A stretch of DNA of 36,007 nt. Source: Thermotogaceae bacterium (lineage in GTDB: Bacteria > Thermotogota > Thermotogae > MWEM01). Below, in pieces: positions 7,256-16,293 of this stretch. The translations under genes and the position numbers were made by a program. Numbering within the stretch: position 1 is the first letter of the stretch; every line of letters starts with the position of its first letter. The notes under the pieces were generated by a model. The model made no database searches. It was not told the origin of the DNA and saw only the letters and a program-made list of their open reading frames with translations. The stretch is taken from positions 1 to 36,007 of the forward strand of contig JASUTC010000009.1 of the NCBI GenBank assembly GCA_030445775.1, given 5' to 3'.

Positions 7256-9268
7256 TCAAATAAAAAGAATTCCGATATTGTAAAAGAGCAAAGAAACGCC
7301 ATAGGCTAACACAAACAAATAAATGGCGGTGAACCACATCCATTTCCAACCGATTTCCTGCTTGATCGTTGCCAATGCTGCAGCACAAGGTGTGTATATG
7401 AGCACAAACAGAAGGAATGAAAATGCGGCAATGGCATTTGGAAAGACTGTTTGCAGTCCTTGTACCAAATTACCCTTCAAACCGGCTTCAGCAAATTCAG
7501 CCAATTCTCCAAAATCCTGGCCCGTAAAGAGGGTTCCAAAAGTTCCCACCACAATCTCTTTCGCCAAAATCCCAAAGGTGAGGGCAACACCCGCTTCCCA
7601 GCCTTCAAATCCCAAAGGTCTAAATACCGGTTCAAGGGTTCGGCCAATATCACCAATGTAATTATCTTGAGGTGGCGCATCGATACCGGCAGGGAATACG
7701 GACAAAAGCCAGATGATAATAACGGCTGCAAAAATAATCGTTCCGGCCTTCTTTAAAAATAGCCAACTGTTACGAAAGGCCTGACCAAACGTTTCTCTGG
7801 CACTTGGCCATCTGTAAGGTGGCAGTTCCATGATAAACAAGGTTTCCTCTTTTTTGAAAAAGGTACTTTTAAAAACCCGTGCCATGATGATGGCCAACAC
7901 AATGCCGATCATGTAAAGCAGGAATGTAATGGATCCCTCATGACCGGCAAAAAATATACTTCCCAACAGGGCATAAACCGGTAATCTGGCTCCACATGAC
8001 ATGAGTGGTGTAACAAGAATCGTAATCACTCTGTCTTTTTTAGACTCCAACGTTCGAGCCGCCATGACACCGGGAACCGTACACCCAAATCCCAAAATCA
8101 TGGGAATAAATGATTTTCCGTGTAAACCCAATGCATGCATAAATTTGTCCATCACAAACGCCGCACGGGACATATATCCAATGTCCCCCAGAAAGGAAAT
8201 GAACAGAAACAGGACAAACAGTTGTGGCAAGAAAACCACAAAAGCTCCAAGTCCTCCGATGACAGCTTCCGTAATAAACGCCGAAAACATAGAATCTCCC
8301 ATCACTGAGGCAAGATAATCACCAAAGCGGCTGAACCAATAATCGACCGCATCTACAAAATATCCGCCGATATAAAAGGCAAGCTGAAACATGAGCCACA
8401 TTATCCCGGCAAAAATAGGGATACCCCAGATTCGATGGGTCACCACATGATCAATTTTTGTTGAAAAACGTTCTCTATCCTCTTCAGTTAACATCCGCTT
8501 GATAAATTCCTTTGCAATACCGTGAATGACGGCATATCTTTCTTCTGCCAACAGTATATCCGTTTCGTTTGCAATGGATTTCTCAATCAATTCTATCTTT
8601 TGGCTAAGCTGTTCATAGGCTTTTTCACCGACAAGCTCTTGAAGAAAATCATCTTTTTCCAGTGCCTTAATGGCAAACCATCTTCTCAAATCGGGGTCAT
8701 GGTCTTTAAAAAAAGGTTCAATCGCTTGAATGATTTTTTCGGTTTTCTCTGAAAATTTTAAAACCTTCGGCTTGTTTTGTCTTTGGACGGCTGAAAGGAT
8801 TTGTTCTTTTAACACATCTATTCCAACGCGTCTATTGGCTACTGTTTTACAGACATGTACATTCATATATTTTGACAAGCCATCACTATCAACATTGATG
8901 CCCATTTTTCTTGCTTCATCATCCATGTTTAAAACCAGGAGGACAGGTCTTCCCATTTCAATGATTTCCAAAACCAAATAAAAATTTCTTTCAATATTCG
9001 TTTGATCAATGACAATCACGGTTAGTTCAGGTTTTTTGTCAATGATAAAATCTCTGGCAATTTTTTCATCCAATGAATTGGCGGAAAGACTGTATGTTCC
9101 GGGAAGATCTATTAGCGTAAACCTTTCAGAATCTATCTTTAATTCTCCTTCCTTTCTTTCCACAGTGACTCCGGGCCAATTACCAACATGCTGATGGGAA
9201 CCCGTTAATGCGTTAAAAACAGAAGTCTTTCCGCTATTTGGATTTCCCCCCAGGGCTATCTTATGCAT
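7256..9268 (-). CDS. feoB: Ferrous iron transport protein B
   Basis: FeoB is the Fe(II) permease of the inner membrane, with an N-terminal GTPase domain. Visible in the 670 aa: G1 GGNPNSGKTS at residues 7-16, G3 DLPGTYSL near 54, G4 NMDD near 117, a helical spacer to about 270, then hydrophobic membrane segments. The two Gate repeats carry conserved Cys motifs: GFGCTVPGVMAARTLE with LMSCGARLPVYALL, and a later IYTPCAAALATI with the QEIGWKW block. It follows the second feoA with no gap (stop TAA immediately before ATG), so it is the last gene of feoA-feoA-feoB. No FeoC is seen. Confidence 0.97.
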   Translation of the reverse strand: MHKIALGGNPNSGKTSVFNALTGSHQHVGNWPGVTVERKEGELKIDSERFTLIDLPGTYSLSANSLDEKIARDFIIDKKPELTVIVIDQTNIERNFYLVLEIIEMGRPVLLVLNMDDEARKMGINVDSDGLSKYMNVHVCKTVANRRVGIDVLKEQILSAVQRQNKPKVLKFSEKTEKIIQAIEPFFKDHDPDLRRWFAIKALEKDDFLQELVGEKAYEQLSQKIELIEKSIANETDILLAEERYAVIHGIAKEFIKRMLTEEDRERFSTKIDHVVTHRIWGIPIFAGIMWLMFQLAFYIGGYFVDAVDYWFSRFGDYLASVMGDSMFSAFITEAVIGGLGAFVVFLPQLFVLFLFISFLGDIGYMSRAAFVMDKFMHALGLHGKSFIPMILGFGCTVPGVMAARTLESKKDRVITILVTPLMSCGARLPVYALLGSIFFAGHEGSITFLLYMIGIVLAIIMARVFKSTFFKKEETLFIMELPPYRWPSARETFGQAFRNSWLFLKKAGTIIFAAVIIIWLLSVFPAGIDAPPQDNYIGDIGRTLEPVFRPLGFEGWEAGVALTFGILAKEIVVGTFGTLFTGQDFGELAEFAEAGLKGNLVQGLQTVFPNAIAAFSFLLFVLIYTPCAAALATIKQEIGWKWMWFTAIYLFVLAYGVSLLFYNIGILFI

Positions 9269-9520
9269 TTAATCATTCCCAACGATATCAGCTTCCAAAC
9301 AGGATGCCTCACTTTTTCTTAACGATAAACGATACCCTCTAACATTCAACTCAATGGGATCACCCATCGGGGCAACTTTTGCAATCTTAAACTGCGTACC
9401 GGGCGTCAATCCCATCGCCAAAAGTCTTTTCTTTATCATAGAAGTTGCTTTAATGGCTGTTACTTTACCGGAAGTACCAACCTTCATCTCACTAACGTAC
9501 ACCATAACCCCCTTTTTCAT
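9269..9520 (-). CDS. feoA: FeoA family protein (second copy)
   Basis: This small SH3-like protein is the usual partner of FeoB and is thought to interact with it in the cytoplasm. The 83 aa show the FeoA core: a glycine turn (GTSGKVTAI), the conserved KKRLLAMGLTPGTQF, then DPIELNVRGYRLSLRKSEA. The ATG at 9520 overlaps the stop of the upstream feoA (ATGA), which favours coupled translation. A second ATG at 9505 follows a G-rich stretch and would remove five residues, so the exact start is open. The stop abuts the feoB start. Confidence 0.93.
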   Translation of the reverse strand: MKKGVMVYVSEMKVGTSGKVTAIKATSMIKKRLLAMGLTPGTQFKIAKVAPMGDPIELNVRGYRLSLRKSEASCLEADIVGND

Positions 9521-9738
9521 GCAATAGGCGTTACATCGATCTTCGATGCCACACCAATTCCTATTCCGTATTGCGCATCCTGTAATTGTACGACTACCGG
9601 ACCTCCGTAATGTGCATTCGATACCTGTATCGTACTGCCTTCAATAATACCCATTTTCGCAAGTCTATTCTTTACGGTATTTCCACCGTTGATTCGATTC
9701 ACTTTAAACTTACCTTTTCCGGCAAATGTTAATGGCAT
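9517..9738 (-). CDS. feoA: FeoA family protein (first copy)
   Basis: The first gene of the feo operon encodes a 73-aa FeoA-domain protein. Recognisable parts are KNRLAKMGIIEGSTIQVSN and GGPVVVQLQDAQYGIGIGVA, equivalent to the core of the second copy although the two differ clearly. Its start has a near-perfect GAGGAGG 7 bases upstream. Two stand-alone FeoA proteins ahead of FeoB are common in Firmicutes. It lies downstream of a consensus promoter. Confidence 0.93.
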   Translation of the reverse strand: MPLTFAGKGKFKVNRINGGNTVKNRLAKMGIIEGSTIQVSNAHYGGPVVVQLQDAQYGIGIGVASKIDVTPIA

Positions 9739-9779
9739 ATCACTACCTCCTCTTTTCCGAAAAATGATACATCAGTATT

Positions 9780-9808
9780 ATTATAATATACAAGCCTATA
9801 TTTGTCAA
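9780..9808 (-). promoter_or_regulatory. Consensus promoter of the feo operon
   Basis: On the minus strand TTGACA (9808-9803), a 17-base spacer and TATAAT (9785-9780) form an exact consensus housekeeping promoter. A small palindrome, TGATACATCA at 9765-9774, sits around the predicted transcript start and could bind a metal regulator. It is not a full Fur box. Confidence 0.88.
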
Positions 9809-9870
9809 AGAGAACTTATAAATTAATCAAGATGTCACTTTAACGAAAACTCAATGAGATCTATTTTCGG

Positions 9871-9905
9871 ATAAAAAAAGAGAGAGGTTTATTTTCCTCT
9901 CTCTT
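9871..9905 (-). terminator. Intrinsic terminator of the NifX-like gene
   Basis: Read on the minus strand, arms at 9905-9896 (AAGAGAGAGG) and 9887-9878 pair perfectly over 10 bp around an 8-base loop, followed by a run of seven T. It lies about 75 bases after the stop of the gene at 9981. Confidence 0.9.
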
Positions 9906-9930
9906 AAAATGATTATCAAATTTGAAATCA

Positions 9931-9959
9931 GCCTGATTAGTCCTCACAGACTAATAGGC
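9931..9959 (-). other. Extra stem-loop in the 3' untranslated region
   Basis: GCCT-G-ATTAGTC (9931-9942) pairs with GACTAAT-AGGC (9949-9959) over 11 bp with one bulge and a 6-base loop. It stands between the NifX-like gene stop and its terminator and has no T run of its own. It may protect the mRNA 3' end; the function is unknown. Confidence 0.55.
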
Positions 9960-9980
9960 TTTCATTCACTGAGCTGTGTT

Positions 9981-10709
9981 TTATAAGGCTTTAAGTTCAC
10001 CACTCCATAGTTTTTGAAAATTTTCATTACCGGTTCCATCAACAGCTTCATATGTTTTCATACCCGCTTCCTTTGCCGCAATGGTTGCGTTTTGTCCAAG
10101 GGATTTTGCAATGATTGTGTTCACACCTTTATTTGATAGAAAACCAATCATCTTTGGACCCACACCATGTTCTTCCTCGGGATTATTGTCTAAAAACTCA
10201 ATGGAACCATTTTCTCCATTGAAGATACAGATGTATTTTCCCCTTGCAAATCTTTCGTCGATAGGAGCATCCAAAGACTTGTCTTGTAAAGTCACCGCAA
10301 CAACACCATACTGCTTCTTGCATTCATCTTCTGATCTGTGATGATGTTCATGAGAATGATTGTGATTACACCCGGGATCTGTATCATCCGTCTTTCCGGA
10401 TAAATAATCTTCTATGCAAACTTTTGCGTTATCTCCCGTTGCTTTCACAACAGTTATTCCAAGATCAGAGAAAAAGCCGATCGCCCGAGAACCAATTCCT
10501 TTCACAATCATCGTATCTACATCATTCTCTTTTACCCATAGGGGTATTTGTCCGGGATCATGCTGTTCAAAGGGATTTCTGACCAAATTATATTTGTCGA
10601 TTTTGTTGTTTTCAACCTCCACAAATATATAAAACGGTGTTCTCCCAAAATGTTCACTTAAAGTCGAATCAAGTCCTTTTTCGTTTACTACAGGAATTCC
10701 AATTTTCAT
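9981..10709 (-). CDS. Tandem NifX/NifB-like iron-molybdenum cluster-binding domain protein
   Basis: The 242 aa contain two copies of the dinitrogenase iron-molybdenum cofactor domain (PF02579 type), at about residues 1-105 and 137-235. Both copies begin with a strand followed by a 'HFGR'-type turn (SEHFGRTPFYIF; DERFARGKYICIF) and share an IGF(F/L)S...G(I/V).T.(V/I) pattern. Between them is a polar linker rich in His (NHNHSHEHHH) with one Cys on each side, a likely metal-binding segment. There is no other nif gene nearby, so a role in general Fe-S or molybdenum handling is more likely than nitrogen fixation; this is inference. The start has TGGAGG 8 bases upstream. It has its own promoter and terminator. 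Confidence 0.85.
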   Translation of the reverse strand: MKIGIPVVNEKGLDSTLSEHFGRTPFYIFVEVENNKIDKYNLVRNPFEQHDPGQIPLWVKENDVDTMIVKGIGSRAIGFFSDLGITVVKATGDNAKVCIEDYLSGKTDDTDPGCNHNHSHEHHHRSEDECKKQYGVVAVTLQDKSLDAPIDERFARGKYICIFNGENGSIEFLDNNPEEEHGVGPKMIGFLSNKGVNTIIAKSLGQNATIAAKEAGMKTYEAVDGTGNENFQKLWSGELKAL

Positions 10710-10746
10710 GTCTAACCTCCAGATATATGTTTTTTTAATATATGGT

Positions 10747-10774
10747 ATTATAACAAACTGAGGGATTTTTTCAA
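10747..10774 (-). promoter_or_regulatory. Promoter of the NifX-like gene
   Basis: On the minus strand TTGAAA (10774-10769), a 16-base spacer and TATAAT (10752-10747) lie 38 bases before the start codon. Confidence 0.75.
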
Positions 10775-10865
10775 AACATAAAAAAATGTTAAAATATATA
10801 GTTGAAAATTTATAATTGGAGGAGTTCGCATCAAAAATATAAAGAACGAAGAAACAAAAGATTGG

Positions 10866-13800
10866 TTGGAGAAAAAAACAGAACTTTTATACGATACCTT
10901 TAAAAAATTACCTTCTTCTATCAAGGAGAAGGCCAATATTTACTACAACATCGGTCGAATCCTAAACTATTCAACGCATGTTGAAACGGGAAGAATAAAA
11001 ATCCAAGCACTCATCAGGGGAACGGAGGACTATTTCACCGAAATAGAACTAAGCAACAAAAACAGTGATTTTTATTGCACATGTCCTTATTTTCGTGGGG
11101 GAAACATATGTAAACATATCGGTGCTCTCATCATAAAAGCATTGGAAGATAAAGAGCACTTAATAAATGAATACCGATCAACCAATCGTTTAAATCTTTT
11201 AAAGAGAAAGCACAAAGAATATAAAACCAAAAGTGGTATTAAAAATTTTATTCAGGAGTTGGAGTCAAAAAAATCAACCCAATTGTTAGATATGCTCAAT
11301 GAGTATGAAGCCAAAGCATTGGTGCTTGAACTACATAAAACGGCGAATGAAATTGAAGTGATCGTTTATGGACAAAGGCTTGGAGCTAAAGGGACACCTG
11401 TAAAAACAGGCCGGCGTGAATTAACATTAGCCGAATTAACCAGCTTTTACGATCCCAGATTTTCCGAGTTTCTCACTTTTATCAAATACAGTCATGATCA
11501 CTTTAGTATCAAAGATTTTCATAAATTCAAAAACGTCTTTTCCGGGTATCCGTACATTTTCTTAGAGCACAAAAAGAGAAAAATTGAATTCGGACCGGAA
11601 TTGTCATTGATCTTAAAGAAAAAAAACAATCAAATCAAATTGGCATTTATAAATGAAAAGGAAGAAATAACCATCGATGGGGATACAATCATCGAATCTT
11701 CCAATTACAACTATGGAAAATATATACCCGTATATGGTGAATCCAATCAAACGGGTCTTCTTGTGAATGACACCATTTTCCCCGTTATTTCACCCTTGAA
11801 TCACACACAAATACGCCATCTTTATAACGGGAAAGCAAATCTGGAAACGGTCTTATTCAGTCGGAAGGAAATGCAAAAAGAAGTCATAAAAAAGAATGTC
11901 ATTGCACCCCTGATCACAATGGGGGTTAATTTTGACAACGAACTAAATGTTCATATTCCCCTTCAGGTACAAAACGCTGAAAAAAAGGCCGTTTGGATCA
12001 TTGAAAGAATGGGAGACGTCTTTCTTTTAAAACTCGAATTTTCTTACTCAGGAATCAGAATAAAACCTGATGAGCAAAAAAATGAAATTGTTGATTCCAA
12101 AAGCAGTAATATGTACATCAGAGATTATGAATTTGAAGAGGAACAAATGGAAATATTGAGGAATAATCTATCCATGGTAAAAGAAGAAAACAACGCATAC
12201 TCTTGGGAACTTAGTCTTGAAGACGTATTAAAGATAATCGATGAATTGTTTGTCCAACACTCTGATACCGTCATCCTTGACTGTGACAAAAAACTCACTA
12301 AAATACAACATCCCAAAACAGTCGTTAACGTTGATGTCAAATCCGGAATCGATTGGTTTGAAATGAATTTTAACATCACAGCGGATGAAAAGGAATTGCC
12401 CTTTGACAGAGTTTTGCAAACCGCAAGGGAAAATAATGAATTCATTGAGATAGACGGACAATTCTACCGATTAGACAAACGTGAATTGAACAAGCTGAAA
12501 AAACTCAGTGGAAAAATTAAAAATTTGAAAAAGGATCTAAAGGAAGGGTGGCATCGATTCGATATCCTACAGGAAATAGACGAATACGAATCCACCAAAC
12601 TGGATGAAAAGGTAACCAATATCCTGAGAATGACGGAAGATTTCTCCGGCATAAAAGAATACATGATTCCCAAAAGCTTTAACGGGAAATTAAGAGACTA
12701 TCAAATCAGCGGTTATAATTGGCTTAGATTTCTCGAGGAATTTCACTTAAACGGGGTCTTGGCAGATGATATGGGATTGGGAAAAACTGTACAAACGATT
12801 TGTCTACTCCTTTCATTCTTTGAAAGAAACTTTGAATTAAACGGGATCATCATTTGCCCAAAATCGTTGCTTAAAAACTGGAAAAAAGAGATTGAAAGGT
12901 TCGCACCTCTTTTAAAAAGCGAAATCTATCACGGGACTAAAAACGAAAGAAAAGAAATAAGGGAAAAGAATTGCCATATCTGGATCACGACATACGGGAC
13001 CTTTAGAAACGACTCAGTGTTCTTTAACAAGGAAGTATTTGATTATTGTATCGTTGATGAAGCGCAAAACTTGAAAAATAATCAGACAAAAACCTTTATA
13101 GAGATGAAGAAACTCACCGCCAGGCACAAAATTGCCCTGACTGGAACACCCATTGAAAATTCAATCAGTGATTTAAAAAGTCTGTTTGATTTTCTGATTC
13201 CGGGATTCTTTGGTTCAAATAAAGAATACAAGCGTAATTATGAACATGATTACAAAAGCTTGCAGAAAAAGATCAAACCCTTGATGCTCAGGAGGAAAAA
13301 AGAAGAAGTATTGAAAGATTTGCCCCCGAAAACCATCAAGAATTTCTATGTAGATATGACAGAGCGCCAGGAAGAACTGTACATCAATTACTATATGCGC
13401 GTAAAAAATGAAGTCAAAGAAATGACCCAAACGCAGGAAGAATGGAATACAAACCGATTTCAAATCCTCAAACATATTTTGAGGTTGAGACAGATCGCAA
13501 CCCATCCCGAAATGTTTATAAAAGATGAGAAAATCGGCTCCGGTAAATTGGACTCCCTGATAGAACTCTTGGAAGAAATTACTTCTGAAGGGCATAAAAC
13601 CATCGTTTTCTCCCAATTTTCCACCATGCTGGAAATAGTGAGAAAGGAACTCAACATCCGCGAAATGAATGGCCTTATTATTGATGGTTCCACAAGAAAC
13701 AGGGAACAAATCCTAAACAAATTCAAGGAGGAAGAAGAGCAAAGGATCCTCTTGATGACTTTAAAAGTAGGCGGCGTGGGTTTAAATCTAACAGAAGCGG

Positions 13801-14045
13801 ATTACGTTATCATTTTGGATCCTTGGTGGAACCCCGCAGTCGAGATGCAGGCTATTGACCGTACACATCGAATCGGCCAAACCATGCCGGTTATGGTTTA
13901 TCGTATGATTAGTTCCTCCACCATTGAAGAAAAAGTATTGGAACTGCAGCGAAAAAAAATGGCCATCATGAATGATGTAGTGGAAGGTACAACCGACATG
14001 GAAAAACAGATTTCTGCAGAAGACATCCGCGAAATGTTCGATTAA
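10866..14045 (+). CDS. SWIM zinc-finger SNF2-family DNA helicase/translocase
   Basis: This large SNF2-type ATPase is 1059 aa from the TTG at 10866. Residues 71-84 form a SWIM zinc motif (C-x-C-x8-C-x-H in YCTCPYFRGGNICKH). A long bacterial-SNF2-specific middle region follows. The motor comprises motif I ADDMGLGKT at 633-641, DEAQ at 731-734 in place of DEAH, TGTPIENS, the VFSQFS strand, GGVGLNL and motif VI QAIDRTHRIGQ at 995-1005. Such proteins are thought to remodel DNA- or RNA-polymerase-bound complexes; the exact role is unknown. TTG 10866 has no good ribosome binding site. The frame is open back to 10806, and a strong GGAGGAG (10818-10824) sits 5 bases before an in-frame ATC at 10830, so the real start may be 12 codons earlier. 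No clear terminator follows. Confidence 0.94.
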   Translation: MEKKTELLYDTFKKLPSSIKEKANIYYNIGRILNYSTHVETGRIKIQALIRGTEDYFTEIELSNKNSDFYCTCPYFRGGNICKHIGALIIKALEDKEHLINEYRSTNRLNLLKRKHKEYKTKSGIKNFIQELESKKSTQLLDMLNEYEAKALVLELHKTANEIEVIVYGQRLGAKGTPVKTGRRELTLAELTSFYDPRFSEFLTFIKYSHDHFSIKDFHKFKNVFSGYPYIFLEHKKRKIEFGPELSLILKKKNNQIKLAFINEKEEITIDGDTIIESSNYNYGKYIPVYGESNQTGLLVNDTIFPVISPLNHTQIRHLYNGKANLETVLFSRKEMQKEVIKKNVIAPLITMGVNFDNELNVHIPLQVQNAEKKAVWIIERMGDVFLLKLEFSYSGIRIKPDEQKNEIVDSKSSNMYIRDYEFEEEQMEILRNNLSMVKEENNAYSWELSLEDVLKIIDELFVQHSDTVILDCDKKLTKIQHPKTVVNVDVKSGIDWFEMNFNITADEKELPFDRVLQTARENNEFIEIDGQFYRLDKRELNKLKKLSGKIKNLKKDLKEGWHRFDILQEIDEYESTKLDEKVTNILRMTEDFSGIKEYMIPKSFNGKLRDYQISGYNWLRFLEEFHLNGVLADDMGLGKTVQTICLLLSFFERNFELNGIIICPKSLLKNWKKEIERFAPLLKSEIYHGTKNERKEIREKNCHIWITTYGTFRNDSVFFNKEVFDYCIVDEAQNLKNNQTKTFIEMKKLTARHKIALTGTPIENSISDLKSLFDFLIPGFFGSNKEYKRNYEHDYKSLQKKIKPLMLRRKKEEVLKDLPPKTIKNFYVDMTERQEELYINYYMRVKNEVKEMTQTQEEWNTNRFQILKHILRLRQIATHPEMFIKDEKIGSGKLDSLIELLEEITSEGHKTIVFSQFSTMLEIVRKELNIREMNGLIIDGSTRNREQILNKFKEEEEQRILLMTLKVGGVGLNLTEADYVIILDPWWNPAVEMQAIDRTHRIGQTMPVMVYRMISSSTIEEKVLELQRKKMAIMNDVVEGTTDMEKQISAEDIREMFD

Positions 14046-14100
14046 CTCTATGGTATAATTTCTTCAAACGGAATGGACTTCGAATTTTATCTATTTTTTT

Positions 14101-14128
14101 TTTAAATGACAAATGAATGATGTATAAT
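14101..14128 (+). promoter_or_regulatory. Possible promoter of the FtsA-like operon
   Basis: TTTAAA at 14101-14106, a 16-base spacer and TATAAT at 14123-14128 lie 37 bases before the TTG start. The -35 match is poor; the -10 is exact. Another TATAAT at 14054-14059 lacks a -35. Confidence 0.4.
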
Positions 14129-14164
14129 TGACAGGAAAATATCTGGATTTAGAGGTGTTATGAT

Positions 14165-16258
14165 TTGATATATGCACTTGATATAGGCACAAGGACTGTT
14201 ATAGGCGTTTTAGCCGAAAAATACGAATCAACGATAACCATATATGATACTCTCATTAGAGAGCACGAGGAAAGGGCCATGTTGGATGGTGCCATTCATG
14301 ATGTGAATAAAGTAACAAAAATTGTCCAACAAATTACCAAAACACTTAAGGAAAAAAACGACATAACAATTGATAAAGTATCTGTAGCTCTCGCGGGAAG
14401 ATTCCTGAAAACATCAATTGGAGAATCGTGGATGGATGTTTCAAATGAACATGCCATCTCAAAAGACACGATAAGAATCCTTGAAATGGAAGCCATCAAC
14501 AAATCCATTGATTCCCTTGAAACAGACGGGAAAGAGATGTATTGTGTGGGATATTCGGTTTTGTACTATTCATTGGATGATGAATGGATTAAGAATCTTG
14601 AAGGTCAACGGGGAAGAAAGATGTCCGTCAAAGTCATATCCGCGTTTTTACCGGCTTACATAGTAAACGCCATGATGAATGTCCTGGAGTTATCCGGATT
14701 AACGCCAGAACATATCACATTGGAGCCTATCGCGGCTATGAATCTTGTGGTACCCCCTGATCTGAGAAAACTGAATATTGTTTTGGTAGATGTAGGAGCG
14801 GGAACAAGTGATATTGCAGTATCACGAGATGGAACGGTAATAGCCTATGGCATGGTTCCCATGGCCGGAGATGAAATCACAGAACGACTTTGCGAGGAGT
14901 TCCTGATCGACTTTAATACGGCTGAAAAAGTAAAGCGTACATTGAGCGATGGTAAGGAGGAAGAAATCGAAGTGAAAGACATACTCGACACTCCCCTGAA
15001 CATCACAAAAGAAAAGTTTTTCGAAGTGATCAAACCTACCGTTGAGGAAATTACCTTAAAAATAGCCGAAGAAGCGTTGAACCTTAACGGAAAACCACCT
15101 GTTGCCGTAATGATAGTTGGCGGTGGGGCCCGTGTTCCGTTTTTCACAGATTTATTGGCTCAAAAATTCGATTTGCCCAAAAGCCGTGTGGCTCTTAAAA
15201 GCGTCGAAAACCTTCAAAACGTTCAGGATCGAACAAAATCACTAATCGGCAGTGAATATATAACACCGGTTAGTATTGCCAACAGTGTAAACACCAATAC
15301 AGGAAGTGTTTTCGTCAGAGTCATGGTCAACGAAAAACCCGTGGATCTCATGGGGATGGATTCAAAGAATACCGTCATGCAAGCCTTATTACAACTTGGA
15401 TATAAAGTGGATGAGATCATTGGAAAACCCGGACCGGCAATTACATTCGATTTCAACGGGGAAATGCGTATTCTGAAAGGTTTACCGGGAAGAAGCGCTG
15501 AGGTAACCATTAACAATGAAAAAAGCGGCATCCACGCACGACTTCAGCATGGAGACATCGTAGAGTTTAACCCCGGTAAAGTGGGGAAAAGCCCCGAGAC
15601 ATTTTTATCAGAGATACTCACCCCTATTTCAGTCACCGTCAACGGGGAAGATTATGATCTTTTACCACAGGCCACAGTAAACGGGGAAATTTGCACTACA
15701 GATGTTCAGATAAAAGACGGGGACAAAATAAACACCTTAAATTATGCCACAGTAGCTGACATACTTGAGAAATTATCCAAGAAAAAAGAGGAATTTATCA
15801 ATATCGTTTTAAACGGAAAAGCCCATTCTTTAAAAGTAAAAGAACTGGACATATCACGGGGTAGTCGAAAATTGGAACTATCGGACAAGATCATCTCAGG
15901 TGATGTGATTTCCATTCAGGAAAGATCATTCACCCCAACTGTCGATCGATTAACTCAGTCATTAGAGCAAAAATATTGTAAAGTCCTGGTTAATGCAGAA
16001 GAAATGGAAATACCCATTTCATCGTATAAAATAACGGTAAATGGCGTAAAGGCTGAACCTGATAGTGTTCTTTACGATGGGGCCATTGTGGACATCGAAA
16101 TGACTGAGCAGCTCCCAAAAGTCATCGACCTTTTGGGACTGATGGATATCGATTCCAACAGCCTGAAAAGTTTTAATATCACAGTCAATCAAAAAAAAGC
16201 TGCTTTTATGGATATTTTAAACGCAGGAGATCAAGTGGAAATAACACTTGAAAAATGA
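14165..16258 (+). CDS. FtsA/PilM-like actin-fold ATPase with C-terminal ThiS-like repeats
   Basis: The N-terminal ~370 residues have the actin/Hsp70-fold pattern of FtsA and PilM: phosphate-1 ALDIGTRTVIG at the start, phosphate-2 LVDVGAGTSDIAVS near 205, and adenosine motif MIVGGGARVPF near 320. The remaining ~320 residues are unusual. A ThiS-like unit recurs, each copy ending in L.(D/H)GD.(I/V).I. The GD or GA turns fall at residues 463, 519, 579, 639 and 688, that is every 49-60 residues, usually preceded by VNG or a similar turn. FtsA proper is about 420 aa, so this is a long relative. No ftsZ or pilus genes are nearby. The TTG start has AGAGGTG 7 bases upstream; the ATG at 14160 is out of frame. 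It heads a five-gene run with pfkB-type kinase, CBS protein, mtaB and a PLP enzyme. Confidence 0.82.
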   Translation: MIYALDIGTRTVIGVLAEKYESTITIYDTLIREHEERAMLDGAIHDVNKVTKIVQQITKTLKEKNDITIDKVSVALAGRFLKTSIGESWMDVSNEHAISKDTIRILEMEAINKSIDSLETDGKEMYCVGYSVLYYSLDDEWIKNLEGQRGRKMSVKVISAFLPAYIVNAMMNVLELSGLTPEHITLEPIAAMNLVVPPDLRKLNIVLVDVGAGTSDIAVSRDGTVIAYGMVPMAGDEITERLCEEFLIDFNTAEKVKRTLSDGKEEEIEVKDILDTPLNITKEKFFEVIKPTVEEITLKIAEEALNLNGKPPVAVMIVGGGARVPFFTDLLAQKFDLPKSRVALKSVENLQNVQDRTKSLIGSEYITPVSIANSVNTNTGSVFVRVMVNEKPVDLMGMDSKNTVMQALLQLGYKVDEIIGKPGPAITFDFNGEMRILKGLPGRSAEVTINNEKSGIHARLQHGDIVEFNPGKVGKSPETFLSEILTPISVTVNGEDYDLLPQATVNGEICTTDVQIKDGDKINTLNYATVADILEKLSKKKEEFINIVLNGKAHSLKVKELDISRGSRKLELSDKIISGDVISIQERSFTPTVDRLTQSLEQKYCKVLVNAEEMEIPISSYKITVNGVKAEPDSVLYDGAIVDIEMTEQLPKVIDLLGLMDIDSNSLKSFNITVNQKKAAFMDILNAGDQVEITLEK

Positions 16259-16293
16259 GCCTTCACGTTTCATATGAGAGAGGAGAGGGGAAG

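Noticed and set aside
13215-13709. 164-codon minus-strand frame inside the SNF2 gene
   Set aside because: It is antisense to a conserved helicase core, with no ribosome binding site or recognisable domain.
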